Shown here one piece after another: positions 22,442 through 32,677 of a stretch of DNA of 64,000 bases. The notes below the pieces were generated by a model. That model was given only the letters and a program-made list of their open reading frames with translations. It did not search any database and was not told the origin of the DNA. The stretch covers positions 124,001-188,000 of the forward strand of contig QJPP01001788.1 of NCBI GenBank assembly GCA_003996215.1, given 5' to 3'. The position numbers and the translations under genes were made by a program. This DNA is from Jaltomata sinuosa (taxonomy: Eukaryota > Streptophyta > Magnoliopsida > Solanales > Solanaceae). Position 1 is the stretch's first letter, and each line of letters starts with the position of its first letter.

Positions 22442-22492
22442 CTTGGGTTGCCTCCCAAGCAGCGCTTGATTTAACGTCGTGGCATGACGATA
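22442..22492 (-). ncRNA. Two-hairpin module after Y gag
   Basis: In sense: CGTCATGCCACGACG (stem-loop 1), TTAAATC, a spacer, then CTTGGG-AGGCAA-CCCAAG (stem-loop 2, perfect). It starts about 10 nt after the gag stop. Other copies: 26690-26737 (X2) and 43714-43763, 47541-47590, 47626-47672 (V). Called ncRNA only as a candidate structured RNA segment of the element transcript. Confidence 0.6.
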
Positions 22493-22501
22493 CTACCTGA
22501 A

Positions 22502-23832
22502 TTAATCATTCTTTGGGTTGTTGATGGTGTCACTAGGTAACGTCCCTTTCATCCCCGGGTTCATTTGGATTGAGAGGTGGTTCATTTGTGCCTCAATATG
22601 CTTGATCGAGGCTGAGTGGAAGCTCACAGCTTGGTAAAGTGTTGAGACTTCACTCTTTAGCTTGCTCACTCCCGTATTTATGGTGTCCACCTTTTTAAGA
22701 ACCAAGGACAACATTTCCTCCAACTTGGAATGGCCGGGGTTGCTTGTGCCTGGTTGGTAGAGAGAGTCCACCTTGTTCAGAGGGATATAGGGATTCAAAC
22801 TCCGGTGATTGAAATGATTAACATCCTTGTCTCTATCCTGCCAATTTTTGTCTCTTTCATTGTCTTGAATCCAACCTTAGTTATCCTCCCTCGGGTGATA
22901 ATACCCGAGATGAGAACCCGCCGACACAAAGCACAGTTTCCCATCAACCACTGTTATCAACTCATCATCACTCACTTTGATTTTTGGTGTACTAACCGCA
23001 TTCACTGTCTTAGCACCACCAACTCCCATTACATGCTTGGCCATCAAATCAATTTGTGTCATTATTTTGGACATTGTCTCATCACGCTCCTCATCCTTCT
23101 TCCTCATTTCATTAACTAATATGGATGAGGGTCCTCCCGTAGTTGGCACATCAGCTTCTCTTGTATGCCAAACTTGATTGGTTTTTGTCATTCGCTCTAA
23201 CAAAGTCGAGGCAATGGGAAATTCTAAGTCCATGAAGGTGCCACCTCCAAGGTTCTCAGTCACCGACTTATTTAGAGAGTTCAACGACGATAGAAGCTTT
23301 GTAGCAATACGTTGTTCGATAACTCATGGTTTGGACACAAGAGAAGCTTCTTTTTTAACCTTAACCAAACTTCATGTAGAGGCTCATCCGGGAGTTGCCT
23401 AAAGTTGGTAATCTCATCTCTTAGCTTCATCATTCGATATGGAGGAAAGAATCTTGATGTAAATGCCTCAACCAACTCGGCCCAAGATGTGATAGAGTTA
23501 TTCGGTAACTCTTCCAACCACGTCGTGGCTTCCCCCGTCAAGGAAAAAGAGAATAGGCGTAATCGGATGGATTCTTGGGAGATATGTTGATAAATAAATG
23601 GTTGGCAAATCTCAACAAAATTTTGAATATGCCGGTTGGCATCTTCATGTGCTACTCCACCAAATAGGCCCTTCATTTGGATTAAGTGGAGCATGGTGCT
23701 AGTCACATGAAAGACAACATTTCCTACCGTAGAGGGTAGGCAGATTGCACCCACACCTCCTTGCATCATAGGCTCAGGCTCGTCGGCCTTCATGAAGCCA
23801 TCAACTCTCTCATTGTCATCAGCCTTGTTCAT
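22502..23832 (-). pseudogene. Y gag, Athila-like
   Basis: Start ATG at 23832 ([14 protein letters not shown]), about 105 nt after the primer site. 23281-23832 holds the retrotransposon gag core: [54 protein letters not shown] and a basic C-terminal part. One frameshift at about 23283 leads into 22877-23284 (KSVTENLGGGTFMDLEFP), a stop follows at 22877, and the frame resumes to the end at 22502 with a coiled-coil-like segment (LVLKKVDTINTGVSKLKSE). No zinc knuckle or protease follows. The protein would form the particle; pol had to come in trans. Confidence 0.88.
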
Positions 23833-23937
23833 AGGCTAGCCTGCTTAATCACAACAAAAACAACAAACAAAAGTAGAAGAAACAAGCACTCTCAAAGTGA
23901 CTTCAAATCAACAATCAAAAATAGCTATCAACTCAAG

Positions 23938-23955
23938 TCCCCGGCAACGGTGCCA
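23938..23955 (-). promoter_or_regulatory. Y primer binding site (tRNA-Asp type)
   Basis: In sense TGGCACCGTTGCCGGGGA, one base from the TGGCGCCGTTGCCGGGGA site common in Athila/Tat elements, 4 nt from the LTR. Confidence 0.9.
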
Positions 23956-23959
23956 TTTT

Positions 23960-24431
23960 TGATGAACGCTCAAATTATGCTCCCCAAAGTTGGACGTCAC
24001 GGTGATCGTGCAGCAAAATAAAATTTATAATTCCCAACGGCTGTCGGGGTCGTACCTAAGGGACTTGGAGCTAGCTAAATGAAGATTGTGCGAAATGAGT
24101 TCACAATGAGAGTAAATGCTTAAAATGAAAAAAATAAAAGGTTGGGGGAATTTGGATATTGTCACTACAATCACAATTCAAATCAAAGCTATTAACGAAA
24201 GTGGGTGTACCAAATTGAGTAGGTGACTAGGGATGTGTATCTGATGGGGCTTTAATCATGGGATATGGTGATTATCAATTCACACTTATTCTCACTTATT
24301 GACATAAGTAGCATTGGTCAAGGGTATGGATTGTTATCTCTCGATCAACAACCATATATACGATAATCTTGGTTAGAGCATCATCGGTTGATCAACAAAC
24401 AACCAATCTTAAGCTTAGGGAGGTCACACTA
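23960..24431 (-). repeat. Y 5' LTR, first segment
   Basis: Matches 11687-12160. Broken at 24432 by X2, whose left target copy CACTA is 24427-24431. Confidence 0.93.
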
Positions 24432-25787
24432 TGATGTAAGGCCAAAAATACCTATATTTAATCATTTTTTGCCTCATATTTAGTCTTTTTATTATCCTTT
24501 TTGAGCATTGATTTTATGAACTATTCTTATGTTGGGTATTTGTATTTGTACGATTAAAATGGTGAAAAGTTAAAGAAATTCGGAGAAAAAATGAATTAAA
24601 AATGAGAAATCATATAAGGAAATCAAGCAGGCAGCTTAATGGATTAAATTTAATATAATATATATATATATATGAGCATCCATCAATTGAAATTGAAATT
24701 TTAACAGAAGGCTTCCATGTGGCAATCAAGGAAGACCCTTGCAGTTAAAAGTAGCAACAAAAGCGGCGTCCCAGCAACTCGAAACCAATTTGGTTTTGGT
24801 TTTTCAATTCGTTTTGGACTCAGTTATTTTAATTGAGACTTTTTCCTACATATATAAATAGTCCATAAGAATAATTTTTAGATAAGAACCGATATAATTT
24901 TCTACTTTTAATTTTGTAAGCTAGAAAAATCTAAGAGCTACCGTGGAGGCCAGAGAATTTTGGTTTATTCTATTCTTCTCTTTTATTATTTGTTTGTGTT
25001 CTTGGATTATATATTTTACTACTTTGAAGTAATTTTCATGATTACTACAAGTAAGTCTTTTATTATGTATTATTCTATGATTCTTGCAAGCATGAGTAGC
25101 TAAATACCATAACTAGGATTGTGGGAACCATGATGAATTAACAAACGTGTTTACGCATGTATTGTTCTTCCCTTTATTTTTATTGCTTTTTAACAGTGGG
25201 CAACGTTAGAACTCACCTTATCCTTACTTGCCGGACCAAGGAGGTAACAGATGGAAAAAGGGTTGTTCAACAACGGAGATTTGAGGCTATCAACCCTCAT
25301 CTAATAGCTTGACCTTGTCCGGGAATAGCTAATCTGGGATCCAGGGTAAGGGTTAGTAATTCACACACCCACGACCGGACCAAGGCGTGTGGTGAAATTC
25401 ATCTATCTGCCAGACCAAGGCGTGTGGTGAAATTCATCTATCTGCCGGACCAAGGATTTAGGTGAACCTAACTTACCAATATTGCATGTTAAGAACCAAA
25501 ATAGATAATTAATTGCGTATACATCCTAAGTTATGAAATCATGGTGAAAACAGTCCTAGTTACCTTTAATTTTTTGAATACAATTAAATATTAAATTGTT
25601 AATAATTCCTAGCTTTACTTTTGATACATAAAACCCCCCTTTTTGAAATAAAGATGAACGATTAAATATTCACTACTTACGTATTTCTTTCATATTCCTC
25701 ATGGGATCGACCCTAACCTCAGTTAGGTTCTATATTTGACAACGACCATTTTATACTTTCTTTTGGAGGTGTAATTTGGGCGTATCA
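24432..25787 (+). repeat. X2 5' LTR
   Basis: TGATGTAAGG to GGCGTATCA. Over the first roughly 195 bases I count about 13 substitutions against 29043 onward, so the copy is not young. Differs from the other LTR by a 35-bp tandem duplication at 25381-25450 and by lacking about 30 bp present near 29757-29786. Contains an AT microsatellite near 24655-24673. Confidence 0.93.
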
Positions 25788-25793
25788 AATTTT

Positions 25794-25810
25794 TGCGCCG
25801 TTGCCGGGGA
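25794..25810 (+). promoter_or_regulatory. X2 primer binding site (tRNA-Asp type)
   Basis: TGCGCCGTTGCCGGGGA, 6 nt after the LTR; one G short of the usual TGGCGCCGTTGCCGGGGA. Confidence 0.88.
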
Positions 25811-25928
25811 ATACGGTTTAGAATTTATCTGTAGTGTTTATTTTTATTTGTAGTCTTTATTTTTTTTGTTATTTTTTTATTATTATTTTTTTTACAATTT
25901 TTATTTTTATTTTACCACTCTTCTTGAG

Positions 25929-26675
25929 ATGACATCTGAAAAACTGTGGAGTGATGGGTGTTCTTGTAATTCTTGTGCTTCTGATGGTATCGGTCCTTGT
26001 AGAATATTAGTAGATGCAGTTGAGGATGTCCATAAGAGATGTAAACATTCGGTAAGAATTATGATAAAAAGAAATAATAGGTTCGATTTTGAGGAGTATA
26101 AGTTTATGTTGGATATTCTCAGCGTGGATGAAGAGTTGACTGCAAAAATTGATGCGTTTGACGCTCAACAATTTAGTTATGAATTGTGTAAGGAAGAAAA
26201 GATGCTTATAAGCCAACTTGAGGTGCTAAAATTAGAGGAACAGCTACTAGACCATACTCTTATTGATGTTGTCACTATTGAGAAGAGTACACTAGAGTTA
26301 TGTGATGAAGTAGATAAAATTATTTTTAAAGACGCTAGTGTGTGTGAATATGAGTATGTAAATAATAATACAATTCATGAGTTAGGACGTATTGGACCTC
26401 ATTCCAATCATTTTTCTACATTATGTTTAGATGGTGAGTTATTAATCGAGCCATATGAACTTATGGGAGAGTGTAAGAAGGAGGAACAGTGTGACTATAT
26501 TCTTGAATTTATAGTGTCAAAATCAGAGAATTACATTCCTCACTTAAGGTCCAAAAAGTGTGAAATTCGATATCTATTACTTGGGACCTTTATATTTATA
26601 CCACCCCCTCTTGAGCATAGTAAAAAATTAGAAAAGAAATTAGGGGTGCAATTCTTAAGTTCTAAGTTGAAGTAA
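25929..26675 (+). CDS. X2 ORF, unrecognised 248-residue protein
   Basis: An uninterrupted ORF in an element whose relatives are riddled with stops. I take ATG 25929 (MTSEKLWSDGCSCNSCASDG) as the start because the upstream in-frame extension is only a T-rich translation (FYYYFFYNFYFYF). Features: a Cys-rich N-terminus (CSCNSC plus a further Cys near residue 24), an acidic Leu/Glu-rich middle (EEKMLISQLEVLKLEEQLL) with helical or coiled-coil potential, an acidic Cys-containing segment (CKKEEQCDYILEF), and a basic C-terminus. No gag, protease, polymerase or integrase motif, no signal peptide, and no clear membrane segment apart from a short hydrophobic stretch (YLLLGTFIFIPPPL). It occupies the gag position. 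I do not recognise a family; it may be a highly diverged gag N-terminus or a captured sequence. Confidence 0.55.
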   Translation: MTSEKLWSDGCSCNSCASDGIGPCRILVDAVEDVHKRCKHSVRIMIKRNNRFDFEEYKFMLDILSVDEELTAKIDAFDAQQFSYELCKEEKMLISQLEVLKLEEQLLDHTLIDVVTIEKSTLELCDEVDKIIFKDASVCEYEYVNNNTIHELGRIGPHSNHFSTLCLDGELLIEPYELMGECKKEEQCDYILEFIVSKSENYIPHLRSKKCEIRYLLLGTFIFIPPPLEHSKKLEKKLGVQFLSSKLK

Positions 26676-26689
26676 AAATGGTTCACTTG

Positions 26690-26737
26690 ATGGTGTCGTG
26701 CCGTGACGTTAAATCAGGCCCTTATTTGGAGGCAACC
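26690..26737 (+). ncRNA. Two-hairpin module after X2 ORF
   Basis: Begins about 15 nt after the ORF stop: TGTCGTGCCGTGACG, then TTAAATC, then TTTGG-AGGCAA-CCAAA. Stem 2 differs from Y's (CTTGGG/CCCAAG) by paired change, with the same AGGCAA loop. Confidence 0.6.
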
Positions 26738-26876
26738 AAATTTGTAGTATAGCTTCTTATTTTTATTTTTATAGTGTTATGTTTTTTTTCTTTGTTTTGT
26801 TTTTTTGGTTTTTGTACAGATTAGGGGAAGTCTGAGTGCCCGAATTTGAAGCTAAAGAACATGGTTGAGCTTAAGT

Positions 26877-27100
26877 GTAGGATCGCGCGACCCTTGATGA
26901 AAAATTACGATAAATCATGTTGTTAGCTAGGCCCTAGAGGGCCTCAGGGAGTATCTCTCACCCTTCTTCTTCTTCTTCTCCTTCTTCTTCTTCTCCTTCT
27001 TCTTCTCCTCCTCCTCCTCCTAGGATCGCGCGATCCTTGATGAAAAATTACGATAAATCATGTTGTTAGCTAGGCCCTAGAGGGCCTCAGGGAGTATCTC
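26877..27100. repeat. 143-bp tandem duplication in X2
   Basis: GATCGCGCGA...CTAGGCCCTAGAGGGCC...GGGAGTATCTCTC occurs at 26881 and again at 27024. Each copy runs into CT-rich microsatellite. 27023-27036 is the perfect palindrome GGATCGCGCGATCC; the first copy has a C for T in it. Confidence 0.9.
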
Positions 27101-27457
27101 TCCTCCTCCTCCTCCCCCTCCCCCTCCCCCTCCCCATCCCCCTCCCCGTCCCCCTCCCCCTCCCCCTCTCCCCCTCCCCCTCCCTCCTCCCCTCTCCCCT
27201 CCCCCCTCCCCCTCCCCCTCCCCCTCCCTCCCCCTCCTCCCCCTCCCCCTCCTCCCCCCCTCCTCCTCCCCTCCTCCTCCTCCTCCTCCTCCTCCTCCTC
27301 CTCCCCCTCCCCCTCCTCCTCCTCCTCCTCCTCGCCCCTCACCACTCCTCCCCCCATCCCCGCCCCCAATCTTCCTCCTCCTCCTCAACCTCCTCCTCCC
27401 CTCCTCCCCTCCTCCCCCTCCTCCTCCTCCTCCTCCTCCTCCTCCTTCTTCTTCTTC
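26960..27457. repeat. CTT/CCT/CCCCT microsatellite
   Basis: 26960-27020 is CTT-rich; 27097-27457 is almost pure pyrimidine on the plus strand with CCT and CCCCT units. The long minus-strand ORFs here encode only Gly/Glu/Arg repeats and are not genes. It lies in X2's interior between the ORF and the 3' non-coding region. Confidence 0.95.
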
Positions 27458-29004
27458 TATAAATTGCTTTGGGGACAAAGCATGATTTTAAGTGTGGGAT
27501 GGAGAATCTTCTGAAAATTGTAAGTGTAAGGGTGAGTATTCCATAGGATTTTATTTTATTTGAACAAAAAAAAATACAAAAAGATTTTTTAAAATATTTT
27601 ATTTTCCTTTTCTTTAGTTTTTGTTAGTGGCATATTTCATCCATCCCTTGGTTTTTATTATGGCCTCGGTTCTTTTTCGAGGGGGGGCCCTTTGAACCGG
27701 GTAAAACAAATTTAGAGTAATTTTTTTTTTATTTATATTTTTAGGAATAGTTTTTTTTGGAGAGAAAAGAAAAGATCTTTTTTTTTTTGACTTGTTTGAT
27801 ACTAGCATAGTTAGGCATGAGTTTGAGCAATACTTTTTTGTGAATGCTTGAGTATAAAATAAAATAGCAGACTTTTTGACACCTAGGCTCAAAGTAGTGA
27901 CTTTGTGTATAGCTTATTCTTATTTTATAGTTTGCTATGACGTTGTCTGTCTTAGAAGTAGAATTGATTCATCTTGATTGAGACTTGTGGTGTGAGAGGT
28001 GAGGATTTCTTGTATATTCCATATTTTGCATATTAGTCTAGAACTTGCCCTGCATGTTATTGAAGAGAAATAAAAAGCATTTCTCTATTTAGAAGATGAT
28101 ATAGGCGTTCTTTGATATGTCTTATGAATTTTAGCCTTTTCAGATATTATATCACTAGTTACCCCCTTTGAGCTTGTAGTCTTTCGTTTGGTAGCCGTAT
28201 TTTTTGCCTTGATTCTTTTGTTGAATCCCTAGTTTTTGTACCCTGCTTCCTTAAGCACTGCAGCATGAACTATGATAAAATTGTTAAATTTGAAGAAAAG
28301 GGATGGTTGAGTGAAAAAAAAATGACTAATGAAAGATACAAAGTGATGAAAAGGCCCTCTTAGAAAAGAATGTAACATGAAAAAAAAACTCTTGAAAAAA
28401 ATAATGATTGAAGCATTCTTGATATGATGAGAATTACTAGTGAAAATAATTAAAGAGAGGGTTGGAAAAAAAGTGAAAAAAAAAGAATGATGAAGTTCAG
28501 AAAGTGCAAAGTGCTTAGGGAAGTTTAAGTCACTAATATATAGTTTCCTACCCGTCCCCTAGCCAACATTACAACCCATAAAAGACCTATTTGATTCTAT
28601 TCGAGCATGCTTAATTAGTGGAGATTTACATAATGGGCAAGCCTATGGTTCTTTGTGCATACATGTGAATTCTTTTGTGAGTGCGAGAGTTGTTCTTTGA
28701 TGCTAAGTCTTTAATTTATATTTGATTTTTTAAATTGAGTGTGTGGACTATTTTTTCTTGTGAAGGCACTTGTTTCATGATAGATAGGTAATTTTATTAG
28801 CTTTTTTTGATAGCGTAGGTGAGCAAACTTAATTTGATGAGTTAAAGTACATCTTTGAGGTTAGGAGGTTAGAAGTTTGTTTTTGTTGTATATCTTGCAT
28901 AATGATAGAAAAGTGTACTTGATGTTGTGATTTATTACATGGCCTAATTGTTTGTATCAATTATAGTGATGGTATTCCTAGTTTTTTAAAGATGAGCTTT
29001 AATG
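27458..29004 (+). other. X2 3' interior, non-coding
   Basis: No domain readable. Contains GGGGACAAAGCATGATTTTAAGTGTGGG near 27471-27498 (interrupted here only to describe: a GGGGACAA block and a TTTAAGTGTGGG block), which resembles the segment found at the same place in V (GCATTGTCCC, about 43846 on the plus strand). The rest is A/T-rich. Confidence 0.55.
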
Positions 29005-29042
29005 GTTGCTTGAGGACGAACAAGAGTTTAAATGTGGGGTGG
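29005..29042 (+). promoter_or_regulatory. X2 polypurine tract with upstream hairpin
   Basis: TTGCTTG-AGGA-CGAACAA (imperfect stem) followed by GAGTTTAAATGTGGGGTGG and the LTR start TGATGTGAGG at 29043. Confidence 0.75.
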
Positions 29043-30380
29043 TGATGTGAGGCCAAAAATACCTATATTTAATCATTATTTACCTCATATTCAGTCTTTT
29101 TATTATCCTTTTTGAGCATTGATTTTATGAACTATTCTTATGTTGGGTATTTGTATTTGTAGGGTTAAAATAGTGAAAATTTGAAGAAATTCAGAGAAGA
29201 AACAAATTAAAAATGAGAAATCATATAAGGAAATCAAGCAAGCATCTTAATGGATTAAACTTATTATAATATATATATTGAGCAGCCATCAATTAAAATT
29301 GAAATTTCAATAGAAGGCTGCCACGTGGCAAGCATGGAAGACCCTTGCAATTAAAAGCAGCAACAAAAGCGGCGTCCCAGCAACCCGAAACCAATTTGGT
29401 TTTGGTTTCCCAATTCATTTTGGACGCAGTTATTTTACTTGAGGCTTTTTCCTGCATCTATAAATAGTCCATAAGAATAATTTTTAGAGAAGAATCGATA
29501 TATTTTTTTACTTTTAATTTTGTAACCTAGGAAAAGCTAAGAACTGCCGTGGAGGCCGGATAATTTTCGTTTATTTTATTATTCTCCTTTATTATTTGTT
29601 TGTGTTCTTGGATTATATATTTTACTACTTTGAAGTAATTTTCATGATTAATACAAGTAAGTCTTTTATTATGTATTATTCAACGATTCTTGCAAGCTTG
29701 TATAGCTAAATACCATAACTAGGATTGTGGGAACCATGATGAATTAACAAACGTAGGTTAAACAGCTAATGATTCTAAAAAGGTGTTTATGCATGTATTG
29801 TTCTTCCCGTCTCTTTTATTGCTTTTTAACAGTGCAATGTTAGAACTTGTCTTATCCTTACTTGCCTGACCAAGGAGGTAAAGGATGGGAAAAGGGTTGT
29901 TCAACGACGGAGATTTGAGGCTATCAACTCTCATCTAATAGCTTGACCTTGTCCAGGAATAGCTAATCTGGGATCCAGGGTAAGGGTTAGTAATTCACAC
30001 ACCCACGGCCGGACCAAGGCGTGTGGTGAAATTCATCTATCTGCCGGAGTAAGGATTTAGGTGAACCTAACTTACCGATCTTGCATGTTAAGCACCAAAA
30101 TATATAATTAATTACGTATACCTCCTAAGTTATAAAATCATGGTGAACACAGTACTAGTTACCTTTAATTCTTTTAATACAATTAAATATTAAATTGTTA
30201 ATAATTCCTAGATTTACTTTTGATACATAAAACCCCCTTGAAATAATGACGAACGATTAATATTCACTACTGACGTATTTCTTCCATATTCTCGTGGGAT
30301 CGACCTTAACCTAAGTTAGGTTCTATATTTGTCAACGACCGCTATATACTTTCTTTTGGAGGTGTAATTTGGGAGTATCA
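29043..30380 (+). repeat. X2 3' LTR
   Basis: TGATGTGAGG to GGGAGTATCA; aligns over its full length with 24432-25787. Confidence 0.93.
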
Positions 30381-30385
30381 CACAA

Positions 30386-31411
30386 TCTCTAGCTTAGACC
30401 CTTAAGTGGGTGATTACTTCGATAAGAGCTATTTCTTGCCTCAAATCTGGATGGAGTCCCAAGTCCCCACTAATTATTTCACATCCGAAATCATGAAATC
30501 CTCTTTCTAGCAATCACATAGTCAAGTAATGAAAATTAATGTTTGCAACAACCAATTTAAGGATTAAAACTTGGTGAAACTACTAGATCCATGTCAAATA
30601 AGCAATTATAAAGATGAATTAACAATACCCACACCCATTTGTCAAGCACCCATCATCAACACACCCCTAGACAAGAGAAATTCTCCACTCATAGCAAAGA
30701 AGAGAGATATACCAAATGGGTAAGTCAAAATCCTCTTTATTGGAGCTGAATCTCAAGTTCTAAGCTCAATTTGAGTACACAAATGGTTAACCAAGAGAAT
30801 GGATTCAAACCCTCTTCTTTTTGGAGTGGAAAACTTGTTCTCAAGGCAAAAATCTTTATAAAATATTCAAGACTGAAGAATGTTATTTACAATTATGCCT
30901 AAATTGGCCTTTTATAGTTTCCCAAAACGTCACTAAAATTTAGGACAAAATTGCCCTTTGGGTGGTGTGCGGCATGACAAGCAGTTCACACGTCATGATG
31001 TGCGCGTTGCACACCCTCTTCAGTCAGACCAGTGACTTCAACTAACTTTGGGAGCTTCATGCGAAAGGGGTACAGTTCGCACCCTGGGATGTGCGCATCG
31101 CACAGCGACCGCACCCCTTAGAAGATTCTTCAGTGGCTTTTGTAGCTTCATGCAGAGGAGGTGCAGTTTTCACCTCAGCTTGTGCGTGTCGCACGACCAC
31201 CGCATCTCAGGTCAAAATCTCCAGCTTTTCCGAACACTTCACACTTCACTCCTTTTTAGCTCTTTTTGGGTTCATTTCCTTGTATCTCATCAGTTATCAA
31301 AAGTACCTGCATAGACATCAATTAAGGCCATAAGAACCTCTAAATCTATTCAAAACATAGAAATAATTCATGGATATAGGCTCAATAAATTGGTAGATTA
31401 CCGACTTTTCA
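30386..31411 (-). repeat. Y 5' LTR, second segment
   Basis: Continues Y's LTR after X2; matches 12152-12818 and 16774-17137 and ends CCGACTTTTCA at 31411. GTGCG/CGCAC words at 30960-31205. The plus-strand ORFs at 31048-31333 fall on these words and have no homologue visible to me. Confidence 0.92.
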
Positions 31412-31705
31412 CCTCCACTGGCACCCGGGTCATCGAGCGTTGCAAGTCCTTTAGACCTCTATGACATCCTTGAGTCTTTGGCACAGGCCTACGTTGAGCT
31501 TTGGGAAGAGCTGAATGCAAAGATAAGGAAGGGACGTGCTCGGGACAAGTTGATGGTATAAATGTGGAATGGAATCAATCCCCTTATCAAGAATTTGAGT
31601 TCGAACAAGAAAGTTCCCAAGGTGAGATGGGAGGATGCCCAAGAGTTCTCCTTCCTTAGTGGGTTGGATGTGGAGGAGTTTAGTGGTTTGAGGTCCGTTG
31701 ATTGA
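31412..31705 (+). pseudogene. Putative plant transposon protein, C-terminal part (Z)
   Basis: Begins with the right CCTCC copy. The frame of the N-terminal part (10713-11686) continues here in phase: LAPGSSSVASPLDLYDILES, then AYVELWEELNAKI, one stop after DKLMV, and an end at a TGA near 31703 after SGLRSVD. This in-phase continuation is strong support that Y split one ORF. Confidence 0.75.
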
Positions 31706-32662
31706 TGGAGCATCTATGACACTTCTCACCCCTTATTCCCCTCTTTATTACTCTAGTTCACTCGCCCTTGTAGGGCTACTTTTGGAAAGTTTTCTTGCTT
31801 TTTCGCATATTTTGGATAATCTTTTATCCTCTTTTTAATTGTTTTGGATGATTATGGGTGCTATTGGTGTCTATCGAAGGATGATGGCCTTATTTGTAAG
31901 CCGGTACAAATGAAAAGTTCTCGTATGTTTTTAACTCTTTGAAAAAGCGTTGAATAGGTGAAGTCCCAAAACACCGGATTGAGAATTGAGCTACTGGTTT
32001 GTGCCAGTTTGTTGCGCGGACAAATTATCATCGCGACAACTTCATCATGACGAGAATTGGCTCGCTACTATGACATAGTTCACTACAACAGTCCCTTTCT
32101 TATAGAAGCAGACCCGCTGTGGAGAGAATAGTTCTGCCGTAGCAGTGTCTCGGGAAGAATTCTAGCTAAAACTACATAATTTTAAAACTTGGAACAACAT
32201 GAATTCTTCCCTATCATTCCATGCACAAAACCACCATATTATGGAATGGTAGAATGAATTTATAATTTCAACTCTTAACTACTTCATTATTGCTTTCAGA
32301 AATCATCAACTCGATATTACTTGGCACACACAATCATATCATTGTCCTTACAATTAATATTGCGCTTATTGTTTAATTACATAGTCACACAATCAATTTA
32401 TTAACATGACTCTTAAGGTAAAATACCAATTAGAATCGGTTAGATACCAATTAGACTCACCAGTGCTAATTTTCTTCATTAAGATACCAGTTGGACTCTA
32501 CCCAGGAAGACAATAGACTGGGACAACACTATAGGGAAGAGAAAAGGGAGAAACAACTCCTAAATGCCTCATAGCTTCCTGAGGATTTGATGTGAATGTC
32601 AACACAAAAATCCGTAGGACTCTACTCGACATTGCTATTGTACTCGTGAGACTGGTAACCTA
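31706..32662. other. Z interior next to primer site, non-coding
   Basis: No gag motif seen on either strand. Words such as CATCGCGACAAC, CTCGCTACTATGAC and CCCGCTGTGG lie at 32020-32150. The last 250 bases before the primer site form the untranslated leader in sense. Confidence 0.5.
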
Positions 32663-32677
32663 GGCTCTGATATAACC
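32663..32677 (-). promoter_or_regulatory. Z primer binding site (tRNA-iMet type)
   Basis: In sense GGTTATATCAGAGCC, a degenerate TGGTATCAGAGCC, adjoining the LTR start at 32678. Confidence 0.75.

Larger units (their letters stand above)
24432..30380 (+). mobile_element. X2: non-autonomous Athila-like element inside Y's 5' LTR
   Basis: LTRs 24432-25787 (1356 bp) and 29043-30380 (1338 bp). Flanks are CACTA (24427-24431) and CACAA (30381-30385); the unoccupied site in the other Y LTR reads CACTATCTCTAG, so one copy has mutated. Interior 3.25 kb with a tRNA-Asp type primer site, one unrecognised ORF, a two-hairpin module, a microsatellite and a PPT. No gag or pol. Its LTR is homologous to that of V (for example the TAGCTTGACCTTGT block), so V-like Athila elements are the likely helpers. 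Confidence 0.93.
11687..31411 (-). mobile_element. Y: gag-only Athila-like element with a transposon-protein ORF
   Basis: LTRs are 11687-17137 (interrupted by X1) and 23960-31411 (interrupted by X2). Without the insertions and one target copy each they measure 1496 and 1498 bp. In sense the order is 5' LTR, tRNA-Asp type primer site, gag, two-hairpin module, spacer, transposon-protein ORF, spacer, PPT, 3' LTR. There is no protease, reverse transcriptase or integrase, so Y must have depended on an autonomous relative. Flanked by CCTCC on both sides. Confidence 0.93.

Noticed and set aside
24427..24431. CACTA next to X2, suggesting a CACTA DNA transposon
   Set aside because: It is the target-site duplication; X2 has LTRs, a tRNA-type primer site and a PPT, and no terminal inverted repeats.
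25866..25928. Upstream start for the X2 ORF
   Set aside because: The extension is a translation of a T-rich tract directly after the primer site; ATG 25929 is the first credible start.
27070..27478. Two long minus-strand ORFs of 99 and 133 codons
   Set aside because: They are translations of the pyrimidine microsatellite (Gly/Glu/Arg runs) and have no coding character.
31048..31333. Plus-strand ORFs of 80-88 codons, also seen at 16797-17099
   Set aside because: They lie over the word cluster of the Y LTR; their presence in both LTRs reflects LTR identity, not a gene.
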